Shown: piece by piece, positions 22,544 through 32,596 of the stretch
Position numbering within the stretch: the first letter of the stretch is position 1
Layout: the number at the start of each line of letters is the position of its first letter
Origin: Blepharisma japonicum
Taxonomy: Eukaryota > Ciliophora > Heterotrichea > Heterotrichida > Blepharismidae
Direction: 5' to 3'
DNA length: 64,000 nt
NCBI GenBank assembly: GCA_949751835.1
Contig: CATKHK010000039.1
Span: 62,001 to 126,000, forward strand
Position numbers and translations under genes: made by a program
Notes under the pieces: generated by a model
The model's input: only the letters and a program-made list of their open reading frames with translations
Databases searched by the model: none
What the model was told of the DNA's origin: nothing

Positions 22544-23293
22544 TTAATAATCTTGGTGCTGCTTTGTTTTCATGTGGTCCACTAAGTGTCCTTTCGTTTT
22601 AAAAGCTTTAGTACAGCCGGGGTGTTTGCAAATATAAGGCCTTTCCCCTGTGTGAGTTCTCCTATGAGTTTTCAAGTTTCCAGACTCACTGAAAGCTTTG
22701 CTGCAAAATTCGCAGACAAAAGGTTTTTCTCCAGTATGTTTTCTTACATGAATTTTCAAAGTACTCGATCTCATAAAGGATTTTCCGCACGCTTTACATA
22801 CAAATGGCCTTTCCCCAGAATGCCGCCTCATATGATCTGTCAAATGTCCTTGAGTGGAAAAGCGATTTCCACATTGAGGGCATGCGAACGGTTTTTCACC
22901 GGTATGCATCCTTTCGTGAGTAATTAAATTACCTTTTTCTGAGAAACTTTTGCTGCAGATATTGCATGCATAAGGCTTCTCACCAGTATGCTTTCGCATA
23001 TGCACCTTTAAGGTTGATGATCTTGTATAGGATTTTGAGCACAAAGAGCAGCTGAAGATCTTTCTTTGAGATAAGATTTCAGGGGTATTTGGACAAGTAG
23101 AAAGATTTGGGGATATAGCCACTATTATCTCGGGAATTGGGAGTCGTTCATTGAAAGTTGGCACTAAAGAATTCGAGCACTGGAAATAATACAAACTTAT
23201 GGGCTGAGGAGTTTCAAAACCCGCGGTAAATTCATTTTTCGTAAATTTCGCGGGCGTGAATTGGACTGCGGGCTCTTCTTCAATCTTCAGCAT
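22544..23293 (-). CDS. Six-finger C2H2 zinc-finger protein
   Basis: 249 residues from the ATG at 23291-23293; an in-frame ATG at 23392 would add 33 residues (hydrophobic and Cys-containing), but GC-rich inverted repeats lie in that stretch, so I prefer the shorter start. Six canonical C2H2 fingers joined by TGEKP/SGERP linkers. Fingers 1-3 and 4-6 share helix residues: RSSTLK, then S(E/S)xGNL, then T(Q/K)GHL. This is a duplicated three-finger unit, so the DNA target is expected to be a repeat of one 9-bp site. A transcription factor is inferred. The last finger has a CxxxxC variant (CKHPGC) and a 4-residue H-x5-H spacing. Confidence 0.85.
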   Translation of the reverse strand: MLKIEEEPAVQFTPAKFTKNEFTAGFETPQPISLYYFQCSNSLVPTFNERLPIPEIIVAISPNLSTCPNTPEILSQRKIFSCSLCSKSYTRSSTLKVHMRKHTGEKPYACNICSKSFSEKGNLITHERMHTGEKPFACPQCGNRFSTQGHLTDHMRRHSGERPFVCKACGKSFMRSSTLKIHVRKHTGEKPFVCEFCSKAFSESGNLKTHRRTHTGERPYICKHPGCTKAFKTKGHLVDHMKTKQHQDY

Positions 23294-23321
23294 AGTAAGA
23301 ATTATTGTAAGAATTTGGCAT

Positions 23322-23340
23322 ATGGCGCACTTAGCGCCAT
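23322..23340. repeat. Perfect inverted repeat ATGGCGC/GCGCCAT
   Basis: ATGGCGC ACTTA GCGCCAT: 7-bp arms and a 5-nt loop, GC-rich in an AT-rich setting. Lies just upstream of the zinc-finger start codon. Could be an operator-like site or an RNA hairpin in the 5' UTR; no function is shown. Confidence 0.85.
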
Positions 23341-23353
23341 TCAATAAAAAGGT

Positions 23354-23374
23354 GGGCAAAATGGCGCTTTGCCC
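23354..23374. repeat. Perfect inverted repeat GGGCAAA/TTTGCCC
   Basis: GGGCAAA then loop ATGGCGC then TTTGCCC, 7-bp arms. The loop repeats the same heptamer found in the neighbouring hairpin 14 bp away, so the pair looks designed rather than random. Confidence 0.85.
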
Positions 23375-24054
23375 AAAAGTCCAATAGGGCACTTAGTAAA
23401 ATTTTAAATTTTAGTATTGAGTTCTGCTTATTAAATGATTTATAATAAATAATCTAAGAGAAATCGTTATGCTTAAAGTTTGTCAATAAATTTCGCTAAA
23501 AATAATTAAATATAAAAATAAGCAAGATTTGGATATTTTAAGATAGGAATCATCTAAGAGGCTAAAAATCAAGAGTTAAATGTATTAAATTTGAAAGGAA
23601 TAGTATAATTAATTGCTAAAAAATGAGGATTTAAATTTTTAAAAAATTTTGGAAAATAGGTGATCTTAAATGCACTATTTAACTCAATTAAAGCTATAGA
23701 TTAATGATTTTATTTTAATTCTCATAAGCTAAGCTGGCGTTCAAATGTTTTTAGCAATAGGTTATATAGATTTAGTAAGTATGAATATTAATTTTTCTAA
23801 ATTACAATAAAAAACAATCTAACTTAATCTCTAAGTTAAATTTCATTTAATGGCGAAGCATTGAAAAACTTGAAAAATAAAATCAATTTTTCAATTTCCA
23901 AATGTCTCAGTCTTTCTTATTTAACTTTCAAAAATAAAAATCTCTTCATTTTAATAAGAATTTAGATTAAATACAGATGTGTTTGAAATGAATTAATATC
24001 TTGTGATTGAAATAAATAATTTGTTTCATATACGCCGAAGTGGTGAAATAATAA

Positions 24055-24759
24055 ATGTCAGGAATAAAGATTGCAATTTTTGTTGCATTCATAGCACTTG
24101 CAAGTTCATATGAAAGCTCACTATCGTTCTCCTCAGAAGATGCAATTGATATGTGCCAACCCTGCGTTGCCTTTGCAGATACTAATCTCCAGCCATTATA
24201 CGTAACATTATCTGGAAATACTCCTCCAACAACTTGCTCTGGATTATGCTCAACAATAACAGATGCTTTTGCACAGCAAATCTGCTTATATTTATGTCAA
24301 AGCCCACAACCATCTCCAAGCACCATGTTTACAGCTGTCAAAAGAGCAGGCCCAAGCCAAGACTCAATTTATTTTTGTGAATCCTTAAATCAGCTTTGCC
24401 CAGTGGTCAGCGGAGGAGCAGCAGTAATCAATAATACCTATGTTACTCCTTCTACTGGAGGCGTCAACACAATATTTAAAGTTCAAGTGATATTCACCGT
24501 AACTTCTGCAACAGGAACCGGACAAGTGTTGTTGACTGTTACTCCTCCTGGAACTTCTGCTAAGCCATTCTCATATGACTACTTTAATGAGGGATTTGCT
24601 GTTGATAGCTACTCTGCTAAGTTTGAAATTCCTATGACTCCACAACTTCCAACTGGAAATTATACTGGGATAGTTCAAATTTGTTCAGGAACATGTGGAT
24701 TAAATAATCCTGGTGAAGCGACATTAGCTCAATCAAGCATTAAGTTTACAGTTCGCTAA
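24055..24759 (+). CDS. Secreted Cys-rich protein, saposin-like N-terminus
   Basis: 234 residues. N-terminal signal peptide (IKIAIFVAFIALASS). Residues about 33-80 have six cysteines spaced like a saposin-type domain (CQPC ... CSGLC ... CLYLC). The remainder has a few more Cys, two NxT/S sites and a beta-rich pattern ending FTVR, possibly an Ig-like or lipid-binding fold. I infer a secreted or vesicle protein; the family is not settled. Nothing in the neighbours helps. Confidence 0.6.
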   Translation: MSGIKIAIFVAFIALASSYESSLSFSSEDAIDMCQPCVAFADTNLQPLYVTLSGNTPPTTCSGLCSTITDAFAQQICLYLCQSPQPSPSTMFTAVKRAGPSQDSIYFCESLNQLCPVVSGGAAVINNTYVTPSTGGVNTIFKVQVIFTVTSATGTGQVLLTVTPPGTSAKPFSYDYFNEGFAVDSYSAKFEIPMTPQLPTGNYTGIVQICSGTCGLNNPGEATLAQSSIKFTVR

Positions 24760-24939
24760 TTAACCATTTAAACCTTTATGAGTTAAATTTTTTAATTTAA
24801 TAGCAAAATCATGATCTTTTCTATAGAATTACAAATTTGTTTTGTAAACAGAATGTGAAGTTGAAAATTTCATTTAATAAGCGAAATATCTTATTTTATC
24901 AGCAATTTTTAGATATAAATTAAAATAGATAATTTTAAA

Positions 24940-25701
24940 TTAAGAATTTTCAATTGTTTTATAAGGATTCCCATTTAAAAAATCATCAATATCAGTAATA
25001 ATCCATTCAGATTCCTCAAAAGGATTTAGTCCAAATCTCGGAAATAAAGAATAGCCCAAAGCTTTAATCCCAAGCTCAATTTTTTTAAAACTATTCATCT
25101 CACCTTTAACCATTTTTTCAAATCTGAACTTATGAGTTTCTCTAGAATCACTGATTTCTCCTGCAATTTTTTCATCTTTCTCATTAACTATCACCAGTTT
25201 TTTTGAAGTATTAAACACGACATCTACTTTCAAAATAAAACTATTTGAAGAGATTCCATATATATGCCATTTATCAATTGAAATTCTTCTCATATCATTG
25301 AGATTGCGAGGATTATATCTCATTACAGTTATTGGCTCAGGGTAAAGGTTTTCGTTCTTTGATCTGTCGATTTCGGCTCCAATATAGAGGTTTTGATTGT
25401 AAAAATACACATCTACATGCTCATCAGTATTTATTCTTTTGACGTATTGCTCTCTGCCTTTTATTGAATTAAGACCAAGCTTAATTTCTGAAAATAATCT
25501 TGGCTCCATGATAGAATTCAAATGTTCAAAATCATAGTCTTCTAAAGACTTTAAGACTTCGTCATAAGCTTGTAAGAATCCTTCTCGAGCTTCATCAAGC
25601 TCAGTAAAGAGCAGCTTTGATACAGGAAAAAGCCTGAATGGGCTCTTATCATTGAATCTCCAAGGAAATAGTAGAGAGTAGCTTCTTCTGATTGCTTTCA
25701 T
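24940..25701 (-). CDS. Possible Tim44-like domain protein
   Basis: 253 residues, no intron. The N-terminus (MKAIRRSYSLLFPWRF) is basic and amphipathic, as in mitochondrial presequences. The middle FLQAYDEVLKSLEDYDFEHLNSIMEPRLFSEI and the end WIITDIDDFLNG resemble the pattern of Tim44-like domains (found in Tim44 and mitoribosome receptors such as MBA1/mL45), but no clear motif fixes it. I give this as a weak hypothesis. Its start faces the DYRK gene across 308 bp. Confidence 0.4.
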   Translation of the reverse strand: MKAIRRSYSLLFPWRFNDKSPFRLFPVSKLLFTELDEAREGFLQAYDEVLKSLEDYDFEHLNSIMEPRLFSEIKLGLNSIKGREQYVKRINTDEHVDVYFYNQNLYIGAEIDRSKNENLYPEPITVMRYNPRNLNDMRRISIDKWHIYGISSNSFILKVDVVFNTSKKLVIVNEKDEKIAGEISDSRETHKFRFEKMVKGEMNSFKKIELGIKALGYSLFPRFGLNPFEESEWIITDIDDFLNGNPYKTIENS

Positions 25702-26009
25702 ATTTGCAAATTAATGACTTAAATTCATTACATATTCTATGATTTAACAATTATTTTCAAAATATGAAAAATTTCAAACACAGGCATTTTAAGCTATTAA
25801 AAAAATAATCTAAATATTTTTGCACTGTCTTATGACTTTGTAGCATCTATAGGTCAGTCAAAAGACCAATAAGATTTAATAAAATATTTTATCCTTAAGC
25901 ATCATTTTCTATCAAGGAATAATACAAATTTGTTTTTTTCTAAGACTTAAATCAATAAACTAAACCAAAATTAAATGAAAAGTAAATTTTTTATTCATAA
26001 ATAGATATC
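25702..26009. other. Divergent intergenic region
   Basis: 308 bp between two divergent start codons, AT-rich. Presumably holds both promoters. No further structure seen. Confidence 0.5.
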
Positions 26010-27627
26010 ATGAATGGCCAAGGACTATCTCCACGAATCAAAATTTCAAAACTGAGACCGTTAGCATCTAATTCAAGAAAGCCGAGTGTGCCTAAAAGAA
26101 ACCTTTTAAACTTATCTCTTAAGAAAAAAGGAGATCCAGCAATATCATTCACTGCTTTTCCTCATGAAATGAGAACTCCCAAGCAGCTGTCACTGCCTAA
26201 ACGAACAGAAAGAGGATTTCCTGTTCCTTTATCAGACAAGTTTTCATTAAACAACACTTTGGAATCATCTGCAAATTCATCATTCAAGCTAAATAGCAGC
26301 TTAAACCGCAGCAATAACTGTTTAAGCAGAGACGAAACACGTAGTGCAAGGCCAAGCCCTAGAGCAAAAATTACAATTAGGCACAAATCAATTAGCCACG
26401 CTCCTAGTGATCCGGATACTTTACTACTGTTTCATAAACTCCCTATATCCCCTCCAGAAGTTCTTAAAGAATTTGAATCTTTTATGACAAAATATGAACA
26501 AAATGAGATCCTAGAATACTCAGAAATTTATTTTCTTGGGTTAAAGTCTAAGAAAATACTGCCAGACCCAACTCAAGTCAATTTTGGCTATGATGATGAC
26601 AGATCTGACTATAAGCTGGTGACTGGAGATCATATCTCATACAGATATGAAATAATTGAAATTCTAGGAAAAGGGTCCTTTGGGCAAGTCTGCAAATGTT
26701 TAGACCACAAAACCAAAAAACTTGTAGCTCTGAAAATCATCAGAAACCAAAGAAGGTTTCATAGACAAGGAAAAGTGGAAATCAAAGTTCTTCAACATAT
26801 AAACGAAAACGACCAAGACTCAGAAGCTCATTGTGTACAAATGGAAGATTGCTTTATTTTTAGAAAGCATTTATGCATTACTTTTGAGCTACTTTCTATC
26901 AATTTATATGAGCTTCTAAAAAACAATGGTTTTCATGGGTTTTCCCTTACTCTAGTAAAACGCTTTGGTATACAAATTTTAATATGTCTCGCGTTTTTGC
27001 GAGAACATAAAATAATTCATTGCGACTTGAAGCCTGAAAACATTCTTCTGAAGCATCCAAATAAATCTGGTATCAAAGTAATTGATTTTGGATCTTCTTG
27101 TTTTGAAGAAGAAAAATTATACACTTATATACAAAGTAGGTTTTATAGAGCTCCAGAGATAATATTGGGGATTCCTTATACAGTAGCTATTGACATGTGA
27201 TCATTAGGATGCATTCTTGCAGAATTGCATTCTGGCTGTCCTATTTTCCCAGGAGAAAGCGAGCATGAGCAGCTGTTGTGTATTATGGAAGTGAAAGGAC
27301 TACCTCCAGAAGAGCTTATGGAACAAGCTACAAGAAAAAACTTGTTTTTTGAAGAAAATAATCCCAAAATTGTCCCAAATAGTAGAGGTAAAAAAAGATT
27401 TCCAGGGACACGAACATTGGAAGAAAAAGCTAAATCATCTGATGAAGTCTTTCTAGGTTTTATTGAACGTAAGCTTTAATTTAGGATGTCTTGATTGAAA
27501 CCCATTCACAAGAATGACACCGGATGAAGCTTTTGAGCATCCATGAATTAAAGAAGCCTTTCAAAGATCACCGTCCAATAGAATATTACTCAAAAGTTCA
27601 ACAGGATCGAGAGGTGATGGTAGTTAA
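26010..27627 (+). CDS. DYRK-family protein kinase
   Basis: 533 residues after one 16-nt intron (27469-27484). About 210 N-terminal residues are Ser/Pro-rich and poorly ordered, then the kinase: LGKGSFGQV, ALKII Lys, HCDLKPEN (HCD instead of HRD is typical of DYRK), DFGSSC, and the activation loop YTYIQSRFYRAPE with the YxY autophosphorylation tyrosines. The end motif reads RCLDWNP only after the intron is removed. DYRKs autophosphorylate on the loop Tyr while folding and then act on Ser/Thr. The N-terminal layout suggests the DYRK2/4 class; that is tentative. TGA is Trp at several places, including DMW near 27200 and HPW near 27544. Confidence 0.9.
27469..27484 (+). other. 16-nt intron
   Basis: GTAAGCTTTAATTTAG. 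The only 16-nt intron seen. Removal changes the frame and restores ERCLDWNPFTRMTPDEAFEH, the standard end of a DYRK kinase domain. Confidence 0.9.
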
Positions 27628-27804
27628 TTTGTTCTTCAACGCATGTTTATTTAATTTTGTATTTTTCGTTAGGACTTTGATATTCCCTTTATGAAATTTT
27701 GTTATCCATATCTAAATAGATATTTTTAATCAGCCAATCAAAATCCATTTTGAGGATTATTTTTGTATATAAATAGTTCGAAAAATGGGACTCAATATAA
27801 TAAA

Positions 27805-28149
27805 ATGGTTAAAGACACTAAGAAAGCAGAATCAGCAGCCGCCAAACACGTAGACAAGAAGAAAGGAAAGAAGAGATCAGAAACTTTCGCTCTCTACATT
27901 TACAGAGTCCTTAAACAAGTCCACCCAGATATTGGAATCTCTAAAAGATCAATGAGCATTATGAACTCATTCATCAACGATATTTTCGAAAGAGTCTGCT
28001 TTGAAGCAAGCAAACTCGTCAGATACGAAAAGAAAAGAACTCTCAGCAGCAGAGAAGTCCAAACCTCAGTCAGACTTATTCTCCCTGGTGAACTTGCAAA
28101 ACACGCCGTCAGTGAAGGAACTAAGGCAGTCACTAAATTTACATCATAA
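27805..28149 (+). CDS. Histone H2B
   Basis: 114 residues. The core [88 protein letters not shown] matches H2B. Start at ATG 27805; an upstream in-frame codon gives an extra 14 residues that do not resemble H2B. The tail is short and lysine-rich, with alternating KK and DKKKGKK. No intron. Single copy here, not paired with H2A in this window. A hairpin follows at 28219. Confidence 0.95.
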   Translation: MVKDTKKAESAAAKHVDKKKGKKRSETFALYIYRVLKQVHPDIGISKRSMSIMNSFINDIFERVCFEASKLVRYEKKRTLSSREVQTSVRLILPGELAKHAVSEGTKAVTKFTS

Positions 28150-28571
28150 TTTAATTGAGTTTTAGTATTTCAAATTTTGCTTTGTTTTATTTTTCTTTTC
28201 TAATGTTGTGTTTGTGTCTAGGCTAAGAAATTTTAATCCTTATTTCTTATCTAGCCTAAAGCTGTGGAAATCTGATAAAACTTTTATTGTATTGAATTTA
28301 CATATAAGAGAGGGCCAAAGAAAAATAAGTTTAGAATTTTAATAAAAATAGTCTCTATAAATTTTACTGCGATTAAATATTAAATTTTATGAATATGAAT
28401 TAATTAAATTAATTAAGAATCAGAACTAGAAGATTTGCAAATTCTTATGCTGCTTTACTTATGCTTAATAATTTTGCCTAAAAAAATAATTTTGGTTGCA
28501 TTAGAATAATTAGAAATGTATTTTACTGACGTTATTAGAATTGAAAAGAATCAATTGTTTAAAACAACAAA
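28150..28571. other. Intergenic downstream of H2B
   Basis: 422 bp. Contains one hairpin-forming inverted repeat (28219-28258) within about 70 bp of the H2B stop. Otherwise AT-rich with nothing I recognise. Confidence 0.5.
28219..28258 (+). repeat. Inverted repeat after histone H2B
   Basis: The arms TAGGCTA and AGAAAT pair with ATTTCT and TAGCCTA, with a 4-nt bulge (TATC) on the right and a 10-nt loop. It does not match the metazoan histone 3' stem-loop consensus. Could be a terminator or mRNA 3'-end signal. Function is not shown. Confidence 0.6.
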
Positions 28572-29348
28572 ATGAATAAATCAAAACAATATGACATTCT
28601 TCCTCGTGCATTTCCTTCACCAATCAGAGCCATGACCCCAGAAAGAATGAATCATATGAGTTTTCAAGCAATCAAGCCTAATCATAGTCAAATAGCCATA
28701 AAATCCAAGCCGACTAACCTTGCAAATTTTAGCAAAAGAATCTATCCTCTAAACATGCACGTTGATACGTTTTTAACAAAGAATGAATTAAGGCAATCCA
28801 AAGGCACACCTATATCAGAAATCCCTGATTTTTTAAATGATTTTGTTGACAATACCTCTCGTCTAAAATATGATGCAAAAAGTCAGCTCTTTTCTCCTAC
28901 TGCTTGCACATTTTCAGCAAACAAGACACAAAGAAAATATCAATTACGCTCGAAGACAGCTGACCCAAATGCATCTCCAAGAAGGAAAAAATTAATTCAA
29001 AAAAATGAACCCTTTTTTATTCATGAAAAAATCCTTTTTGAAGAAAACCGATTATATAAACCAAATATTATTTATATAAACCCAAAATCAAAAATTACAT
29101 TATATTCACAGAATCCTATTAATAGTATAGGAAAGAGTTTTAAAAGAGATTCTAGCCCCTCTCATGGGAGATCAATCACTCCAAATAATTTGACCACAGC
29201 AAAAGATAAATCGGAAACTGCAGATATTTTGATTAAGCCTTATGAGTTTGAAAAATTTCAAATAGAAAAGCCTGCTATGACATTTGGAGAGAAATTAGCG
29301 AGAATAAAGGATATGGTAATCGATCCAATTGTAAATCAGTTTGAGTAA
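28572..29348 (+). CDS. Hypothetical basic protein
   Basis: 258 residues without any recognised domain. Many Ser, Lys, Asn and Pro; several SP/TP sites (FPSPIR, MTPERM, LFSPT, ASPRRKK). Such composition suggests a phosphorylated, intrinsically disordered protein. Frame open without TGA or introns; start ATG follows an A-rich leader. Confidence 0.55.
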   Translation: MNKSKQYDILPRAFPSPIRAMTPERMNHMSFQAIKPNHSQIAIKSKPTNLANFSKRIYPLNMHVDTFLTKNELRQSKGTPISEIPDFLNDFVDNTSRLKYDAKSQLFSPTACTFSANKTQRKYQLRSKTADPNASPRRKKLIQKNEPFFIHEKILFEENRLYKPNIIYINPKSKITLYSQNPINSIGKSFKRDSSPSHGRSITPNNLTTAKDKSETADILIKPYEFEKFQIEKPAMTFGEKLARIKDMVIDPIVNQFE

Positions 29349-29784
29349 ATATACTCTTCCCGTTAAGAATAATACTGAATAGCGATATTAGTAAAAATAA
29401 TTTCTTAGATAATTAAAGTTTTTTATAGGAATTTAATTTAAAAAGAAAAATTTTTACTCGAAATATAAAAATATCTTTTTATGAGTCGAGCCTAAATTAC
29501 CCAGCAGCATTGCTATCAAATTATTAAATATATAGTATAATTTGGATCAAAAACCTCAAATTTTGCTGAAAATACCCAGAATGTAGAAAATCAGGTTAAA
29601 AAAATCTGTAAAAAAATATATTGTAAATCCTATTTAAATAGTAGAAACAACAAAATGCAACCAAAATATAAAGAATAATCGAATTAATACGATATAATAT
29701 ATAATTAAATAAAAATCGTGTTTTAATTAAAAAAATCAATTTTCTGCTTGGCTCCTTTTATTATTGTGATAATACTTCTGACCA
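29349..29784. other. Intergenic, nothing recognised
   Basis: 436 bp, AT-rich with poly-A/T runs, before the FYVE-like kinase gene. No ORF or RNA found. Confidence 0.5.
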
Positions 29785-31053
29785 ATGGAAAGATTATCAA
29801 AGCTATTCAAGAAAAGCTCAAAGTGCTATAAGTGTCAGAGAAGCTTAACATTTTTTAGCAAGAGAAGAAAATGTAAAATATGCAGTGAGGATTATTTAGA
29901 ATATGTATTTTGCAGGAATTGCAGCACAACTATTAAATTTTTTTGACCATTTAAAGTCTCCAATTTCTGTCTTACTTGCGCCGGGCAAAACAAGTCTTTA
30001 GGGATGAGGCGGTCATTACATGAATCCGAAATTGATAGAAAAGACCTAGCAGACAGTCCACAGCCTGAGTTTTCTGCTTCCATGATAATCCAAAGCGATT
30101 CTTTAGAAGATGCATTAACCCATCACAATCCTAACTATAAAGAAATCATCAAAGCTAAAGTCAGTCTCACTTCCCAAGACCCTCTAAAAGAGTATAACCT
30201 CATATCCCGAATAGGAAATGGTGGAACCAGCTCTGTTTTCCGAGCCCATCACAAGAAAACAGGCCAAGAAGTTGCTTTAAAAAGAATGAAAGTCCGAAAC
30301 ATTGAACAAAGGCAAAACATCTTAGACGAAATAGCTATATTACAGCTATCAAACCACGAAAATGTTGTCAAATATTACAATGCTTATCACTACAAAAAGT
30401 AAAAATAAAATAGTGAGATATGAGTTGCAATGGAAGCTATGAAATGCAACTTAACTGTCTTCATAAAAGAAAACGCAGGTGTCATTCCAGAGCACATCAT
30501 TAGCTACATCTGCCTTGAAATATTCCAAGGAGTTTCATGGCTCCACAGCAAAAATAGAATGCATAGAGACATTAAGTCAGAAAATATTTTATTATCTGTT
30601 TCTGTATATTTTATTTAGGGAGAAGTAAAACTGAATGATTTTGGAAATTGCGCTCAGCTGGCGTCTGAAAATGAAAGGAGAATTACAGTTGCTGGGACGC
30701 CTTATTGGATGGCACCTGAAGTAATCCAAGGAGAGCCTTATGATAAAAAATGCGATGTGTGGTCCATTGGGATTGTGGTGATTGAAATGGCTGAAGGAAA
30801 TCCTCCTTTTATTAATGAAAGCCCAGAAAAAGCGATGTTATTAATTTCAACTCGCCCATCTTATCAATTTACTGATGAGACTAAATGAAGCGCGGACTTC
30901 AAAGAGTTCGTGAATCTCTGCATGCAAAAAAACCCGAAAAACAGGCCGAGCGCCCAAGAGTTGCTAAATCATAGATTTATTCAAAACCATTGCAGCGAAG
31001 CAGTTTTCCAAAAATACATTGAGGACTGGATTAATTTAAGGAATAAAGTGTAA
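29785..31053 (+). CDS. STE20-like kinase with N-terminal FYVE-like zinc finger
   Basis: 412 residues, two introns of 15 nt (30399-30413, 30604-30618). Residues about 13-70 have eight Cys in four CxxC pairs (CYKC, CKIC with RRKC before it, CRNC, CLTC), the spacing of a FYVE-type zinc finger; the RR-K-C-K-x-C core is a weak version of the FYVE RRHHCR motif, so phosphoinositide binding is uncertain. The kinase (from about 138): IGNGGTSSVFRA, ALKRM, HRDIKSENILL, DFGNC, GTPYWMAPEVIQG, the last typical of STE20/MAP4K-type kinases. Both introns were found because spliced frames restore the motifs NEIWVAMEAM and LSVSGEVKLNDFG. Confidence 0.88.
30399..30413 (+). other. 15-nt intron
   Basis: GTAAAAATAAAATAG. 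Removal joins AAA AA to T GAG and gives HYKNEIWVAME, a STE20 motif; without it the frame stops. Confidence 0.9.
30604..30618 (+). other. 15-nt intron
   Basis: GTATATTTTATTTAG. Removal restores LLSVSGEVKLNDFG before the DFG motif. A at position 10. Confidence 0.88.
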
Positions 31054-31122
31054 TCATTTTGACATGCAAATGCTCTAATATATCAATTTATTCAATTGAA
31101 TAAGATAATTTTATAGCTTATA

Positions 31123-32013
31123 TTAGATTTCCTGATCACCCCAGTCATAGTTCATATTTGTATCAATAAAGGCGACTTCAATGTCCACTCTTTCAGGGTC
31201 TTCATTAAACATATACAAGTCATTATGTGGAATCCCATTAATCTCACCTAGCGGGCTTGCTTCTTCAGGTCTCCATGGTTCTAGTTTTAAGTCTTCAAAC
31301 ATCAGCTTTTGAAGATAAATCTTCAGCGACGTTCATTTTTCAGTGCAACTAGCATCATGATGTGGAGGCTTGCAACAAAAAAAATCAAATTTGTCGCAGA
31401 GGATTTCTGGGTTCATATCAGCAAAAATTAGTTCTACGTAGTAATAAAACGAAATTTTAGTAGCTTCGTTTAGGAAATATCTTTTTACGTATTCAGTATT
31501 GAAGCTTTTTTGGGTGCCTTTGTCGATGATTTCTTTGCCTCTTTTCTTTTTGCCGTCTGTAGTAGGTCCGGACTCAGTCAGACTTTCAATTTCAAGAACG
31601 TCACGGTTCTTGAAAAAATGCAGCTGTAAAGTGTGCCATATGTCTCGTGCTTTTCCATTGGCCAAGTCAAATTTATGAATTGTCTTATTTGGGTGCACTC
31701 CGTCTTTGATTTGGCGGTTTGCTCTTTTATGCCCACGAATTAGCTTGCATCTTAAATATTCTTTTTTAGGAGGAGTGCCAGCTTTGCTTTTGCGAGTGAA
31801 AAACATTGAAAGAATTTGGGTGTCTCTGTCTCTTTTTCTTCCTGGCTTTTTGATCTCATTAGCATCATTTTTGGTACTCTCTTGGCTTTCTTGAGGATTT
31901 ATGCTGCTAATTGATTGATAAATACTGGACGAGTCTTCATCTAGTATACGACTTTCACTTAAATCATTATATAAGTCCTGGACATCAGTCATGTTGATAT
32001 CTTGCATCATCAT
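31123..32013 (-). CDS. Hypothetical nuclear-type protein
   Basis: 296 residues with one in-frame TGA (Trp) near 31334; the frame ends at TAA 31123. Acidic first 60 residues (DLSESRILDEDSSS) then a basic motif KKPGRKRDRD that looks like a nuclear localisation signal. The middle holds KKEYLRCKLIRGHKRANRQIKDGV and a Cys-poor helical region, and the C-terminus has EILCDKFDFFCCKPP and an acidic end. No family recognised. Ends 69 bp from the convergent STE20 kinase. Confidence 0.6.
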
Positions 32014-32596
32014 ATTCCTTCTATAATATTTTGATAATTATAAGTATAAATAAAACATGGAAATCATTATTTCTTAAATTTCGAGTATTCCAGTAAACGA
32101 GTTGTATATTTTTAAAAACTTGAGAATAATTGCTATTGTGATGAACAATTAAAATACACCATTTTGGCAACTTAAGAAATTTTATTAGATGATTTTTATT
32201 TGATAAATTTAATCAAAAACGCTGTTTTAATAATTAATTCTTTGAAATTAATTCAAAATTATAATTTAATAAAAATAATAGCATCTAAGTTTAGTCTAAT
32301 ATTTAACTTCAGCAAATTAAGCATGTGAAATAAAGAAAAAGATTTAAATAAAATGAGCACTTTTTTCTCATCTAATTGTGTCAGCTATAAATTGAAAATT
32401 CACTTCATAGAAAGAGATTTAACAAATAAATTAACTAAATCTATATCAGCTAGCTATTAATTCTTTATAACTTTAATTTAACAGATAAAATCAAATTTTC
32501 CTATCTAGCTATGAAGCACTATAACCAATTAATTAATCTATTCATCTTTAATTCTATTTATCCATTTTAATAATAATTAATATTAATCTCCAGCAG
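32014..32596. other. Divergent intergenic region
   Basis: 583 bp between the divergent hypothetical gene and the S-adenosylmethionine synthetase gene. Very AT-rich, with several ATTAATTAAT-type runs. No ORF, RNA or strong repeat. Confidence 0.5.

Larger units (their letters stand above)
23294..24054. other. Intergenic with two GC-rich inverted repeats
   Basis: 761 bp between divergent genes. The first 100 bp hold two perfect hairpins (separate entries); the rest is plain AT-rich sequence with no ORF or RNA gene that I can recognise. Confidence 0.5.
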
